Shown piece by piece: positions 1-10,238 of a DNA stretch of 64,000 nucleotides (position 1 is its first letter; each line of letters starts with the position of its first letter). The notes under the pieces are model-generated. The model was not told where the DNA came from. It searched no databases and saw only the letters and a list, made by a program, of their open reading frames with translations. This DNA is from Terriglobia bacterium (lineage in GTDB: Bacteria > Acidobacteriota > Terriglobia > Acidiferrales > UBA7541). The stretch is taken from the NCBI GenBank assembly GCA_020073375.1, contig JAIQFG010000008.1, forward strand, positions 1-64,000, in the 5' to 3' direction. Position numbers and translations under genes: made by a program.

Positions 1-640
1 GAATGGCATCGATGATGGGAACGAACGCGATTTGCCCGGGTTCGGGCTGCAGCACGGAGATCCCGTCATACATGTATTCGTTGGTGCGCGGGCGGCTGCC
101 ACTGAGGCGCGGCAGGGGAGTCGCCGCAGGGGGCAGTGCCACGCCCGCGGCAAGTCCCGCCAGGCTGACGAAATTACGCCCGTTCAGCGGCAATTCCGCA
201 ATCGTCCGGGTGCCGATCACCTGGCCCATCGTGGCCGATTCGGTGCGCAGCGGGGAAGCGTCCGATGCCACCGTCACGCTTTCGGAAACGCTGCCAATGG
301 TAAGAGCCACGTCAATGTGAACGCGCTCCCCCGTCGCAATATTGAAATCTTCCTGAACATAGCGCTTAAACCCTGTAGTTTCGACGGCAATCGAATACCG
401 CCCCGGCTTCAGTCCGGAGAACACGTAAACGCCCCCGTCGGTTGTGGCCGCGGTGTACATCAGATCCGTCTGAGATTGCGTGAGCGTTACTTTGGCGTTG
501 GCGATGAGCGCACCCGAAGGGTCGCGAACCTCGCCGGTCAATTCGCCGCTTCCTGCCTGCGCAAAAGCAATTACCGGTAGCGCAAGAAAGAGCAACACAA
601 GTAAAACGCGCGCTAACTTCCAAAAATTGCGCGGATCCAT
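1..640 (-). CDS. TonB-dependent receptor, Oar-like, N-terminal part (runs off left edge)
   Basis: The open frame reads from ATG at 640 to the window edge without a stop, giving 213 residues of the N-terminus. Residues about 5-28 form a signal peptide ending AFAQA. Residues about 30-115 read as a carboxypeptidase-regulatory-like domain (GELTGEVRDPSGA, then GVYVFSGLKPGRYSIAVET). The start of a TonB plug follows, with the hallmark ELPLNGRNF near residue 160 and a conserved DGISV stretch. Proteins of this build (Oar-like, usually about 1000-1200 aa) sit in the outer membrane and import large or complex substrates using TonB energy. They are heavily expanded in Acidobacteriota. The start is supported by a purine-rich GGAATAAGGA just upstream and a sigma-70-like promoter at 712-740. 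The substrate cannot be told. The C-terminal barrel lies outside the window. Confidence 0.9.
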   Translation of the reverse strand, partial: MDPRNFWKLARVLLVLLFLALPVIAFAQAGSGELTGEVRDPSGALIANAKVTLTQSQTDLMYTAATTDGGVYVFSGLKPGRYSIAVETTGFKRYVQEDFNIATGERVHIDVALTIGSVSESVTVASDASPLRTESATMGQVIGTRTIAELPLNGRNFVSLAGLAAGVALPPAATPLPRLSGSRPRTNEYMYDGISVLQPEPGQIAFVPIIDAI

Positions 641-711
641 TCCTTATTCCCCCAGCCCGGTTCGTAAGATAAGCGCCCTGCGGCGACTTGCGTCCGCCGG
701 ACATGTGTGTG

Positions 712-740
712 ATTTAATACAAATAAAACCGCTATGTCAA
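712..740 (-). promoter_or_regulatory. sigma-70-like promoter of the TonB receptor gene
   Basis: On the minus strand a perfect -35 TTGACA (735-740) is followed after 17 bases by TTAAAT (712-717, 4 of 6 matches to TATAAT). It lies about 70 bases upstream of the ATG at 640, in a locally AT-rich patch of an otherwise GC-rich region. Confidence 0.55.
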
Positions 741-845
741 ATCGGCTTAATACGGTTGAATACAAGCTGATTTAGTATGATTTGCCGATAGGGGAATCGT
801 TATCGGGAGGCCTGCAAGAGCGCTTTGTCGATCGGACGCGCGATT

Positions 846-2129
846 CTAATCGTTCTTGAACACGACGCCATTTTTCATCACGAACGAAACTTTACGCACG
901 GCCTGAATATCGTCCAGCGGATTTTCCGGCGTGGCAATGATGTCCGCGGCCAGGCCCGGCTGGATCGCGCCGCGTTCGCGGTCCACGCCCAGCAAGCGCG
1001 CGGCATTGATGGTCATCGCGCGCAAAGTGTCCTTCGCGGGCAATCCGGCCTCGGCCCATGAATCGACATATTCCGCCGCCTGCGTCCCGCGCGTTTCTCC
1101 CGGGATGGAAATGAACGCGTCGGTGCCGAACGCCATGGTCACGCCGATCCGGTAGGCGCGCTTCAACCGGTCCACAAAAACAGGATGCAGGCTCGGGAAT
1201 CCGTTTCTGCTCGCGGCAATTTCCGTGAAGTCCGTGCCCACAAGCACCACGTGATTTTTCTTCGCCAGTTCCAGATCTTCGTTCGTCATCATCTGCCCAT
1301 GCTCGATGGAATCGACGCCCGCCTCGGCCGCGTTGTGCGCCCCCGCCTCGGTCCAGCAATGCGCGGCAAGTTTCAGGCCGTAGCGGTGCGCTTCGGCGAC
1401 CATGAACCGGATGTCGTCCGCGCTGTAAATATATTTCTGATCGTCCACGACGATCTTGATGACCGTCGCGCCGAAATGAATGTTTTCGCGGATGGCCTTG
1501 ACCATCTCATCGCGCGTATCGGCGAAGAAATATTCCGGCGTGGCCAGGTCCTGCTTTTCCGGCTGCAAGTGAAACTGCCCGCCGAACGGCGCGATGATGC
1601 GCCCGGCGTTCAGCATCGTGGGCCCGGGCACCAGCCCCCGCTCGATGGCCTCGCGCAGGGCCGTATCCGCATAGTTGCCGGCGTTGCCGACGTCGCGCAC
1701 CGTGGTGAAGCCCGCCGCCAGCATGTCCCGCGCGTTCGCCACGCCCTCGACGGCGCGGTAGGGAGTCGGGTCCAGCAGCGTGGTGATGTAATAGCTGCTC
1801 CCGTCGCGCTCCCTTTTCAGCGTCATGCAAAGATGCGTATGCGCGTCAAACATCCCCGGCAGGACGGTGGAATTCGACAGGTCGATGATCTTTGCGTCCG
1901 CCGGAATCGGCACGCGCGGGCCGACGGCCTCGATCCTTCTTCCACGCACCACAATAATCTGATTGGTTTCCGTGGTCCCCTTTTCCGGATCGACGAGCTT
2001 GCCTGCCTTAATGGCCACGACGCGGCCACCTTCAGGTACTGGATACTGCGCCGCAATCGACGGCAGGGCCGCGGAAAACATGAGTAGGAATAGCGATAGA
2101 AGAACCCGTGATTTCATATGCGCGCGCAT
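846..2129 (-). CDS. Exported metal-dependent amidohydrolase (imidazolonepropionase/prolidase-like)
   Basis: A 427-aa amidohydrolase-superfamily protein with a signal peptide (hydrophobic 7-22, cleavage near SIAA). The binuclear metal ligands are all visible: HxH in DAHTHL (H97, H99), the probable carboxylated lysine K225 in VIKIVVDD, H257 in AAHCW, H277 in SIEHG and D336 in FGTDA. Relatives include Xaa-Pro dipeptidases and other exported hydrolases of N-terminal or C-terminal blocked amino acids; the exact substrate is not predictable. GAGGAG sits about 7 bases before the ATG at 2129 and decides the start over the Met four codons in. No gene is within 200 bases on the same strand, so it is probably monocistronic. 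Confidence 0.88.
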   Translation of the reverse strand: MRAHMKSRVLLSLFLLMFSAALPSIAAQYPVPEGGRVVAIKAGKLVDPEKGTTETNQIIVVRGRRIEAVGPRVPIPADAKIIDLSNSTVLPGMFDAHTHLCMTLKRERDGSSYYITTLLDPTPYRAVEGVANARDMLAAGFTTVRDVGNAGNYADTALREAIERGLVPGPTMLNAGRIIAPFGGQFHLQPEKQDLATPEYFFADTRDEMVKAIRENIHFGATVIKIVVDDQKYIYSADDIRFMVAEAHRYGLKLAAHCWTEAGAHNAAEAGVDSIEHGQMMTNEDLELAKKNHVVLVGTDFTEIAASRNGFPSLHPVFVDRLKRAYRIGVTMAFGTDAFISIPGETRGTQAAEYVDSWAEAGLPAKDTLRAMTINAARLLGVDRERGAIQPGLAADIIATPENPLDDIQAVRKVSFVMKNGVVFKND

Positions 2130-2275
2130 CGGCGGCTCCTCAAGGATTAAGGGGATGAAGGTAACAGAACTTCAGCGGCGATGGAATGGTGCGGGAAACC
2201 ATGAATTAAAATCGTGCCGACAATGCGTACCCGGATAAAGATTTCAAGCGGGTACCGTCAACGCGGATTGATCTT

Positions 2276-2351
2276 GTAGCGCCGGCGTCCCGCCGGCGGT
2301 TTTTCCGCGCGCTGCGATACAGCCGCCAAGACCGCCGGCGAGACGCGCTAC
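2276..2351. repeat. REP/BIME-like paired palindrome with GTAG heads
   Basis: The left half starts GTAGC and forms GCCGGCG-TCC-CGCCGGC (2281-2297). The right half is the same kind of unit inverted, reading GTAGCGCG from 2351 on the minus strand into another CGCCGGCGG core. The inverted right head supplies the TAG stop codon (2348-2350) of the peroxiredoxin gene. Confidence 0.7.
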
Positions 2352-2917
2352 GAAGCCCTCGACGCAAGCCACGCCACCACATCCGCCGCATTCCGGTCCG
2401 GCGGAAAGACGGGATAGAAAACCTGCTCGACCCGCGCCTCGCGAATCACCAGCGTCAGCCGCTTGAGCAGCGTCATCCCCCCGGCCTCAAATGTAGGCAG
2501 GCGCAGGGCTCTGGTCAATTCCAAATGTTCATCGGAGAGAATCGGAAACGGCAATTGCAGCCGCCCGGCCAATTCGCGCTGGTAGGCCGAATCCTGCGTG
2601 GAAAGCCCGAATAAACGATCAACGCCCAGCGCCTTCAACTCCGCGAAGTGGTCGCGAAAAGCGCAGGTCTGCGGCGTGCATCCCCGCGCGCCCGGAATCA
2701 AATCCCATCCGGCCGGATTTTTCACGCCGGGAATCCCCGTTCGTGGATACGCGTAAACCACGACCAGCCCGCGCAGGGAAGAAAAATCAACAAGTGTTCC
2801 GTCCGTGGAGGGAAGAGAAACCGATGGAAGCCTCATGGCGGGCAAATGCCGCGCCGCCCCATCGTCCTGCGGCGCGGGAATTTTTGACCAGTCAGGGGCT
2901 TCAACGGTGCTTGTCAT
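2348..2917 (-). CDS. Peroxiredoxin, Bcp/AhpC-TSA type
   Basis: 189 aa. The thioredoxin-fold core begins near residue 28 (RLPSVSLPSTDGTLVDFSSL) and reaches the peroxidatic motif GCTPQTCAFRD near residue 80, where Cys-X4-Cys resembles Bcp-type atypical 2-Cys peroxiredoxins. Next come the conserved FGLSTQDSAYQRE and LPFPILSD segments. A roughly 10-residue insertion (GIPGVKNPAGWDLIPGAR) precedes the active site compared with short Bcp proteins. It would reduce H2O2 or alkyl hydroperoxides in the cytoplasm. The true start is the ATG at 2917. Extending the frame further upstream runs into aconitase in the wrong frame. The stop codon is TAG from a GTAG-headed REP element. It follows aconitase on the same strand by 86 bases. 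Confidence 0.88.
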   Translation of the reverse strand: MTSTVEAPDWSKIPAPQDDGAARHLPAMRLPSVSLPSTDGTLVDFSSLRGLVVVYAYPRTGIPGVKNPAGWDLIPGARGCTPQTCAFRDHFAELKALGVDRLFGLSTQDSAYQRELAGRLQLPFPILSDEHLELTRALRLPTFEAGGMTLLKRLTLVIREARVEQVFYPVFPPDRNAADVVAWLASRAS

Positions 2918-2958
2918 AAACCTTCGTGTGAGACCGCTGCATGCCAGGGCGGCTTTTC

Positions 2959-2985
2959 GTGGCGCCGGCGTCCTGCCGGCGCCAC
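2959..2985. repeat. Palindrome between acnA and the peroxiredoxin gene
   Basis: A perfect 11-base inverted repeat GTGGCGCCGGC (2959-2969) / GCCGGCGCCAC (2975-2985) with a 5-base loop. It resembles the GCCGGCG core of the element at 2276-2351 but has a GTGG rather than GTAG head. It has no T tract, so it is not a classical terminator. Confidence 0.65.
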
Positions 2986-3003
2986 CAAACCAACCCTTCT
3001 TCC

Positions 3004-5682
<2,679 letters not shown>

Positions 5683-5988
5683 GTTCCTTTCTGTATGAAT
5701 AGAGAACCCCAATCATAACGCATCCCCGCGTTCCGCGCAGCCTTCGCCTCACCGTGTAGGGGCGCGGCATGGCGTGCCCCCACGGCCGTTGACGCACACA
5801 CCTCCCTGAAAATTTCTCCACACCAATTACTTGCCAATTCATATATTATGCAGCCCGGGTTCCGCGCCCCAGTTTGCCACGCCGTGGTATCATGCCGTCT
5901 AGAGGCGCCAGGCACCGGGCCGAGGGATCACGCGGTTCGGCTGCACTTGTGCTCGTGCCCCGGCCGATATTCCTGAATGGAGGCTTTC
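5683..5988. other. Intergenic region with one REP-like palindrome
   Basis: A divergent gap between acnA and the small exported protein. It holds an imperfect 28-base palindrome at 5756-5783 with a GTAG head (GTAGGGGCGC ... GCGTGCCCCCAC), related to the perfect copy at 15813-15840. An AT-rich stretch around 5820-5850 is a plausible promoter area, but no convincing -35/-10 pair was found. Confidence 0.5.
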
Positions 5989-6333
5989 ATGAAAGGTTTA
6001 GTCATTGCGGTACTTGTTCTCACTTGCGCGTTTGCAATCGCAGTCGGTGTCCCGGCCCAGGATGCGGCTCCAAAAACTCACAGTATGACCGGATGCCTGA
6101 AGGCAGGCACCGCGCCCGATACGTTCATGCTGACCGATCTGGAAAAGGGTCCCAAGCAGGTGGGCATCGTATCGTCGGACGTAAAACTTGCGGGACACGT
6201 TGGCCACAAAGTGGAAATCACCGGCACGGCGATGCCCGAAGATGCGGCGATGAAGGAAAACATGAACGTGCCGAAGTCCCCGCACTACATGCACGTAACC
6301 GCGATGAAGCACATCGCACCCACTTGCCCCTGA
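5989..6333 (+). CDS. Small exported protein, OB-fold-like, function unknown
   Basis: 114 aa with a clear signal peptide (KGLVIAVLVLTCAFAIAVGVPAQ). The mature part contains MTGCLKAG, DTFMLTD and then LAGHVGHKVEITGTA. Similar 'GCL...F.L.D...HVG..VEVTG' patterns occur in small acidobacterial secreted proteins that look like single OB-fold or beta-barrel domains. I do not assign a function. The Met-rich C-terminal region (MPEDAAMKENMNV, HYMHVTAMKH) might bind metal, which is speculation. The start at 5989 is chosen because GGAGG lies six bases before it; the ATG twelve bases upstream has none. The gene stands alone and ends at a strong terminator. Confidence 0.75.
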   Translation: MKGLVIAVLVLTCAFAIAVGVPAQDAAPKTHSMTGCLKAGTAPDTFMLTDLEKGPKQVGIVSSDVKLAGHVGHKVEITGTAMPEDAAMKENMNVPKSPHYMHVTAMKHIAPTCP

Positions 6334-6404
6334 AGATTTGACTCTGCACCTTCACAGCCGCTAGCGTGTTCCGCGTGAAGCTGCCGTGAATGGTTTGATT
6401 ATCC

Positions 6405-6439
6405 GCCTCGCCCCGGCTCGTCCGGGGCGAGGCTTTTTT
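6405..6439 (+). terminator. Rho-independent terminator
   Basis: A perfect 12-bp stem GCCTCGCCCCGG (6405-6416) / CCGGGGCGAGGC (6422-6433), 5-base loop, then six T (6434-6439). It isolates the small exported protein from the downstream radical SAM gene. Confidence 0.95.
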
Positions 6440-6500
6440 CTACTCCTATCCCTCGCCAGTCCGCTTCGGTTAGAATGGCGCAGGAAGTTCCCGCAACCGC

Positions 6501-7952
6501 ATGAATATCGTTCTCATCTCCACGTATGAGCTGGGCCGGCAGCCTTTCGGGCTGGCGTCGCCTGCGGCATGGCTGCGCGGGCGCGGACACCGGGTCACGT
6601 GTTTCGATCTGACACGCGAAGCGTTCCAGGATTCTGCAGTGGTCGGCGCGGAGTTGGTCGCGTTCTACGTGCCCATGCATACCGCGACTCGCCTCGCGGC
6701 GGGACTGATCGAGCGTGTTCGCGGTTTGAACCCGCACGCGCAACTCTGTTTTTACGGCCTCTACGCACCGGTGAATGAAGATTATTTGCGCGGCCTGGGT
6801 GTAGCCACGATACTGGGCGGAGAATTCGAGCAGGGCCTTGCCGATCTCGCCGATCGTCTGGCAAACGCAGTCGCACCTATGGAATTGGAGCGCGCGCAAT
6901 CAGAACCCGTCATCTCCCTCGCCCGCCAAAAATTTCTTGTCCCGGACCGCGCCGGGATGGCGGACCTCGCCAACTACGCGCGCGTGGTGATGCCCGGGGG
7001 CGAACGCCGCATCGCCGGCTCCACGGAAGCGACGCGCGGCTGCAAACACCTCTGTCGCCATTGCCCGATCGTGCCGGTCTACAACGGCGCGTTTCGCGTG
7101 GTCGAGCGCGAAATCGTCCTCGACGACATCCGCCAGCAGGTGGCCGCGGGCGCGAGGCACATCACTTTTGGCGATCCCGATTTCCTCAACGGCCCCGCGC
7201 ACTCGCTCTCGATTGTCGAAGCCTTGCACCGCGAATTCCGTGACCTCAGCTACGATGCAACCATTAAGATCGAACACCTGCGCAAGCACGATGCGTTGCT
7301 TGCAACGCTGCGAGACACCGGCTGCCTGTTTGTGATCAGCGCCGTGGAATCGGTCGACGACCGCGTGCTCGAAAAATTCGACAAGGGCCACACGCGCGCC
7401 GATTTTCTGGCCGTGGTCGCGAGGTTCCGCGACCTGGGTATGACGCTGCTTCCCACGTTCGTCCCGTTCACCCCGTGGACCACGCTCGAAGGCTACATCG
7501 ACCTGCTGGACGTGATCGCGCGGGAGGATTTGCGCGAAAATGTGGCGCCCATTCAGCTCGCCATTCGCTTGCTCATTCCCGCGGGTTCGCGCCTGCTCGA
7601 TTTGCGGGAGGTTCGCGCGATGGTCGGCCCTTTCGATTCCGCCGCGCTCGTTTTCCCGTGGAAACACGAAGATCCGCGCGTCGACGCGCTGTCCAAATCC
7701 ATATCCGATCTGGTGCAACGCGGAGATTCGCTGAAACTCACGCGCACGCAGATTTTCTCGCACATCTGGCGCGCCGCGCACGCGGCCGCGGGAATCCCCG
7801 CGCCTCCGGTTCCGGGCAACACCGCCGCCGAGCCCGCCCCCGTGCCGTTTCTCGATGAACCGTGGTATTGCTGCGCCGAGCCCATGGACACTCAGTTCAT
7901 CTCCATCGGAAAACCAAGCACGGCCCCGGCCAAAGCGGACCAGTATGTATAA
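6501..7952 (+). CDS. CCAEP-tail radical SAM protein
   Basis: 483 aa. Residues 1-125 look like a degenerate B12-binding (Rossmann) domain without the DxHxxG cobalamin motif. The radical SAM core follows with C181-X3-C185-X2-C188 (TRGCKHLCRHCP) ligating the [4Fe-4S] cluster that cleaves S-adenosylmethionine. The C-terminus carries EPWYCCAEP (C457-C458). This matches the tail that names the CUAEP/CCAEP-tail radical SAM (seleno)protein family, where the first position can be selenocysteine. Here both codons are TGC, so this is the cysteine form. The family's reaction is unknown to me. A free ATP-grasp gene follows after 117 bases on the same strand, suggesting a shared small-molecule or peptide-modifying pathway. 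The start codon at 6501 has only a weak upstream purine stretch. Confidence 0.9.
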   Translation: MNIVLISTYELGRQPFGLASPAAWLRGRGHRVTCFDLTREAFQDSAVVGAELVAFYVPMHTATRLAAGLIERVRGLNPHAQLCFYGLYAPVNEDYLRGLGVATILGGEFEQGLADLADRLANAVAPMELERAQSEPVISLARQKFLVPDRAGMADLANYARVVMPGGERRIAGSTEATRGCKHLCRHCPIVPVYNGAFRVVEREIVLDDIRQQVAAGARHITFGDPDFLNGPAHSLSIVEALHREFRDLSYDATIKIEHLRKHDALLATLRDTGCLFVISAVESVDDRVLEKFDKGHTRADFLAVVARFRDLGMTLLPTFVPFTPWTTLEGYIDLLDVIAREDLRENVAPIQLAIRLLIPAGSRLLDLREVRAMVGPFDSAALVFPWKHEDPRVDALSKSISDLVQRGDSLKLTRTQIFSHIWRAAHAAAGIPAPPVPGNTAAEPAPVPFLDEPWYCCAEPMDTQFISIGKPSTAPAKADQYV

Positions 7953-7971
7953 AGGAGCGCGCCCATCTGCC

Positions 7972-8045
7972 GTAGCCCGCCTCTTCAGAGGCGGGGTCTT
8001 GTCCGCAACGCACAGAAACCGTCCGCCTCTGGAGAGGCCAGCTAC
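7972..8045. repeat. REP/BIME-like paired palindrome between radical SAM and ATP-grasp genes
   Basis: Left unit GTAGCCCGCCTCT-TC-AGAGGCGG (7972-7994). The right unit is inverted, ending AGAGGCCAGCTAC at 8045, and so also begins GTAG when read on the minus strand. Inner stems CCGCCTCT/AGAGGCGG recur at 15169. Confidence 0.7.
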
Positions 8046-8069
8046 AGCGAATGAGAATGTTTTGGTGCC

Positions 8070-9365
8070 ATGACCCGACTCCTGATTCTCGCGAGCAAAC
8101 TGGGCTACCAGACGCGCAGCTTTGCCGAGGCCGCGCGCGCTCTGGACGTTGAAGTCGTCTTCGCCAGCGATCGCTGCCACCAACTCGAAGACCCTTGGTC
8201 GGACGGCGCCATCCCGGTTCGCTTCGACCAGCCGGAGGACGCCGCGCGGCGTATCGTCCAGCAATCCCTGGTGCGCCCCATCGATGGCCTGATCGCGCTG
8301 GGCGACCGCCCCACCACCACGGCCGCCTTCGCGGCGCGCGCTCTCGGTATCACTTACAACGCGCCGCAAGCCGTGGAAAATTGCCGCAGCAAATTGCGCC
8401 AGCGTGAAATTCTGCGGGACGCGGGCCTTCCCGTGCCCGGATTCTTCGCCTTCCGCCTCGATAAACGCCTGGAAAAAATTCTCCCCCGCGTGCAATTTCC
8501 CTGCGTGGTCAAACCCTTGCGGCTTGCGTCGAGCCAGGGTGTGATCCGCGCGAATACGCCCGAGGAATTTCAAGCCGCTGTCGAGCGCATCCAGGTTTTG
8601 CTCAAGACTCCGGAGATTCAAGTCACGCACGAAGCCGAACTCGATCGCCTGCTCGTGGAGCGTTACATCCCGGGCGCCGAAGTTGCCGTCGAAGGACTAA
8701 TGTCTCGGGGCAGATTGCGAATCCTGGCCATCTTCGACAAGCCCGATCCATTGGAGGGACCGTATTTCGAGGAAACAATTTACGTTACGCCTTCGCGCCT
8801 TCCCGAAGAGATGCAGGACCGCATCGCGGATTGCGCGGCGGCCACCGTGAAGGCCCTGGGCCTAACGCACGGCCCGGTTCATGCGGAGTTCCGCGTGAAC
8901 GAGCAGGGCCCGTGGGTGCTTGAAGCCTCGGCCAGGCCCATCGGCGGCTTCTGCTCGCGCGCGCTTCGCTTTGGCCCGGAACGAATTTTGCTGGAAGAGT
9001 TGCTGGTGCGCCACGCGCTGGGCCTTTCCGGCAGCGACCTGGATCGCGAGGAAGCCGCGAGCAGCGTGATGATGATTCCCATTCCAAAAACGGGGGTCCT
9101 CGAACGCGTCGAGGGCGAAACCGAAGCCCGCGCCACGCCCGGCGTCGAAGAAATTCAAATCACAGCCCGCCTGCACGATCTCCTGCAGGCTTGGCCCGAA
9201 GGCTCCAGCTACCTCGGATTTATTTTCGCCCGCGGAAACACGCCGGCGGAAGCGGAAGCCTCGCTCCGCCAAGCTCACGGTTTGCTCAAATTTGAAATTG
9301 TCGAACGCTTGCCGGTGGGGCACCCCGTGACGGGAGCTCTGCCGGCCGCAGGGACATCCAGTTAG
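8070..9365 (+). CDS. ATP-grasp domain protein (partner of the radical SAM gene)
   Basis: 431 aa. An N-terminal Rossmann-like domain (residues 1-105, LLILASKLGYQTRSFAEAARALDVEVVFASDR) is followed by an ATP-grasp fold. Visible elements are the FPCVVKPLRLASSQGVIRA lysine/glycine loop (about 147-165), VERYIPGAEVAVEGL (about 195-209) and the magnesium-binding HAEFRVNEQGPWVLEASARPIGG (about 273-295). Such enzymes make an acyl-phosphate from a carboxylate and ligate it to an amine or thiol (carnosine-synthase- or PurT-like superfamily). The C-terminal 100 residues match neither PurT nor a peptide-modifying enzyme that I recognise. It directly follows the CCAEP radical SAM gene, implying both act on one product. 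Substrate unknown. Confidence 0.88.
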   Translation: MTRLLILASKLGYQTRSFAEAARALDVEVVFASDRCHQLEDPWSDGAIPVRFDQPEDAARRIVQQSLVRPIDGLIALGDRPTTTAAFAARALGITYNAPQAVENCRSKLRQREILRDAGLPVPGFFAFRLDKRLEKILPRVQFPCVVKPLRLASSQGVIRANTPEEFQAAVERIQVLLKTPEIQVTHEAELDRLLVERYIPGAEVAVEGLMSRGRLRILAIFDKPDPLEGPYFEETIYVTPSRLPEEMQDRIADCAAATVKALGLTHGPVHAEFRVNEQGPWVLEASARPIGGFCSRALRFGPERILLEELLVRHALGLSGSDLDREEAASSVMMIPIPKTGVLERVEGETEARATPGVEEIQITARLHDLLQAWPEGSSYLGFIFARGNTPAEAEASLRQAHGLLKFEIVERLPVGHPVTGALPAAGTSS

Positions 9366-9431
9366 CAATTTATCCAGCAGGCGCCGAATCGCCCCATTGC
9401 TTCGGACCAGCCCCGTTAGGGGCGAAATAGC

Positions 9432-9572
9432 GTAGCCCAGCGCGGAAGCGGTGGGTACGCCCCACCAAGAAAAGCAAAGCCCCGTAGGGGCGGCACAAGG
9501 TTACCATTGTGCCGCCCCTACGGGGCTCATTCACCTTCCACCAATTCTCCCACCGTTTCCACGGTGGGCTAC
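9432..9572. repeat. Nested BIME: 21-bp hairpin inside an outer GTAGCCCA pair
   Basis: The core is a perfect 21-base inverted repeat at 9478-9498 / 9507-9527 with an 8-base loop, containing GTAGGGGCGGCACAA and its complement. Outside it, GTAGCCCA...GGTGGG (9432-9455) is mirrored by GTAGCCCACCG...GGTGGG read on the minus strand from 9572. The structure fills most of the gap between the ATP-grasp gene and yggX (9366-9662), in which I see no gene. Confidence 0.8.
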
Positions 9573-9662
9573 CCTGTGTCGTCCCTTCGGGACTTCGCCG
9601 TAGGCCAACCTTAGGTTGCTTAGGGCGCCGTCATGCGCGGTAGCACTCTCCCGATTTGTCTC

Positions 9663-10001
9663 CTACCCCTTCGCCCTGGGTGGAACGTAGTCCGCGGGCA
9701 ATTTCGCGCCTTCGCCGAAGAAAAACTGTTCCATCTGTTCTTCCATGATCTTCTGCGATTGTGGGTCCAGCGGATTCAGGCGGTACTCGTTCATCAGCAT
9801 CTTGGAATGCTCGATCCACAACTTCCAGGCTTCCTGCGACACATTTTCATACACGCGCTTGCCGAGCTCGCCCTTCCAGGGAATTCTTTCCAGGCCCGGC
9901 ATGTCCTTCCCAAACTTCACGCATTTTACCAGGCGAGCGCCCGGCTTGGCGGGAGTGCTGGATGGTACCGGATTTGTCGGTCCGCAGGAATCGTCAGCCA
10001 T
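9663..10001 (-). CDS. yggX: Fe(2+)-trafficking / oxidative damage protection protein YggX
   Basis: 112 aa. The YggX signature is clear: LVKCVKFGKDMPGLERIP carries the conserved Cys (C27 here, C7 in the short family members). Then come GELGKRVYENVSQEAWKLW, MLMNEYRLNPLDP and the EEQMEQFFFGEG stretch. Family members (about 90 aa) protect Fe-S clusters and limit Fenton chemistry. This copy has an extra Pro/Ser-rich N-terminal tail of about 20 residues. The start at 10001 is supported by GGGGAGA eight bases upstream. It is monocistronic between two REP-like elements. Confidence 0.93.
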   Translation of the reverse strand: MADDSCGPTNPVPSSTPAKPGARLVKCVKFGKDMPGLERIPWKGELGKRVYENVSQEAWKLWIEHSKMLMNEYRLNPLDPQSQKIMEEQMEQFFFGEGAKLPADYVPPRAKG

Positions 10002-10100
10002 GAGTGTCTCCCCTTGAAGCCTTCAACGTATATCGTCTAGCGGCAATAGTGTCCTCGTCTACGATACTGCAAGACACGGCGAAAACCAAACTTGTGGTAT

Positions 10101-10128
10101 GTAGGACAGGCAAGAGTGCCTGTCCTAC
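10101..10128. repeat. Perfect GTAG-headed palindrome
   Basis: 12-base inverted repeat GTAGGACAGGCA (10101-10112) / TGCCTGTCCTAC (10117-10128) with a 4-base loop, in the 237-base gap between yggX and the pentose-phosphate operon. Related to the unit at 24255-24276. A further hint of a promoter downstream (TAGAGTATAATTT near 10167-10179) could serve the operon. Confidence 0.75.
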
Positions 10129-10238
10129 CAGTCACCGAAACCAGATACCAAGGAAATGATTTCAGATAGAGTATAATTTCCCGATTCCCGGATGGTTCCA
10201 ACTTGCCGGGGACGGAATCCAGTCCTGCAGGGGGCGCG

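Noticed and set aside
7860-7890. Possible selenocysteine codon in the CUAEP/CCAEP tail
   Set aside because: The tail codons are TGC TGC, so both residues are cysteine. No in-frame TGA is present.
6900-8630. Long minus-strand open frame (576 aa) opposite the radical SAM and ATP-grasp genes
   Set aside because: Antisense shadow of two conserved genes in GC-rich DNA, with low-complexity His/Arg/Ala composition and no recognisable motif.
9478-9527. The 21-bp hairpin as a rho-independent terminator
   Set aside because: It has no T tract on either strand and shares GTAG heads and nesting with the dispersed REP-like family.
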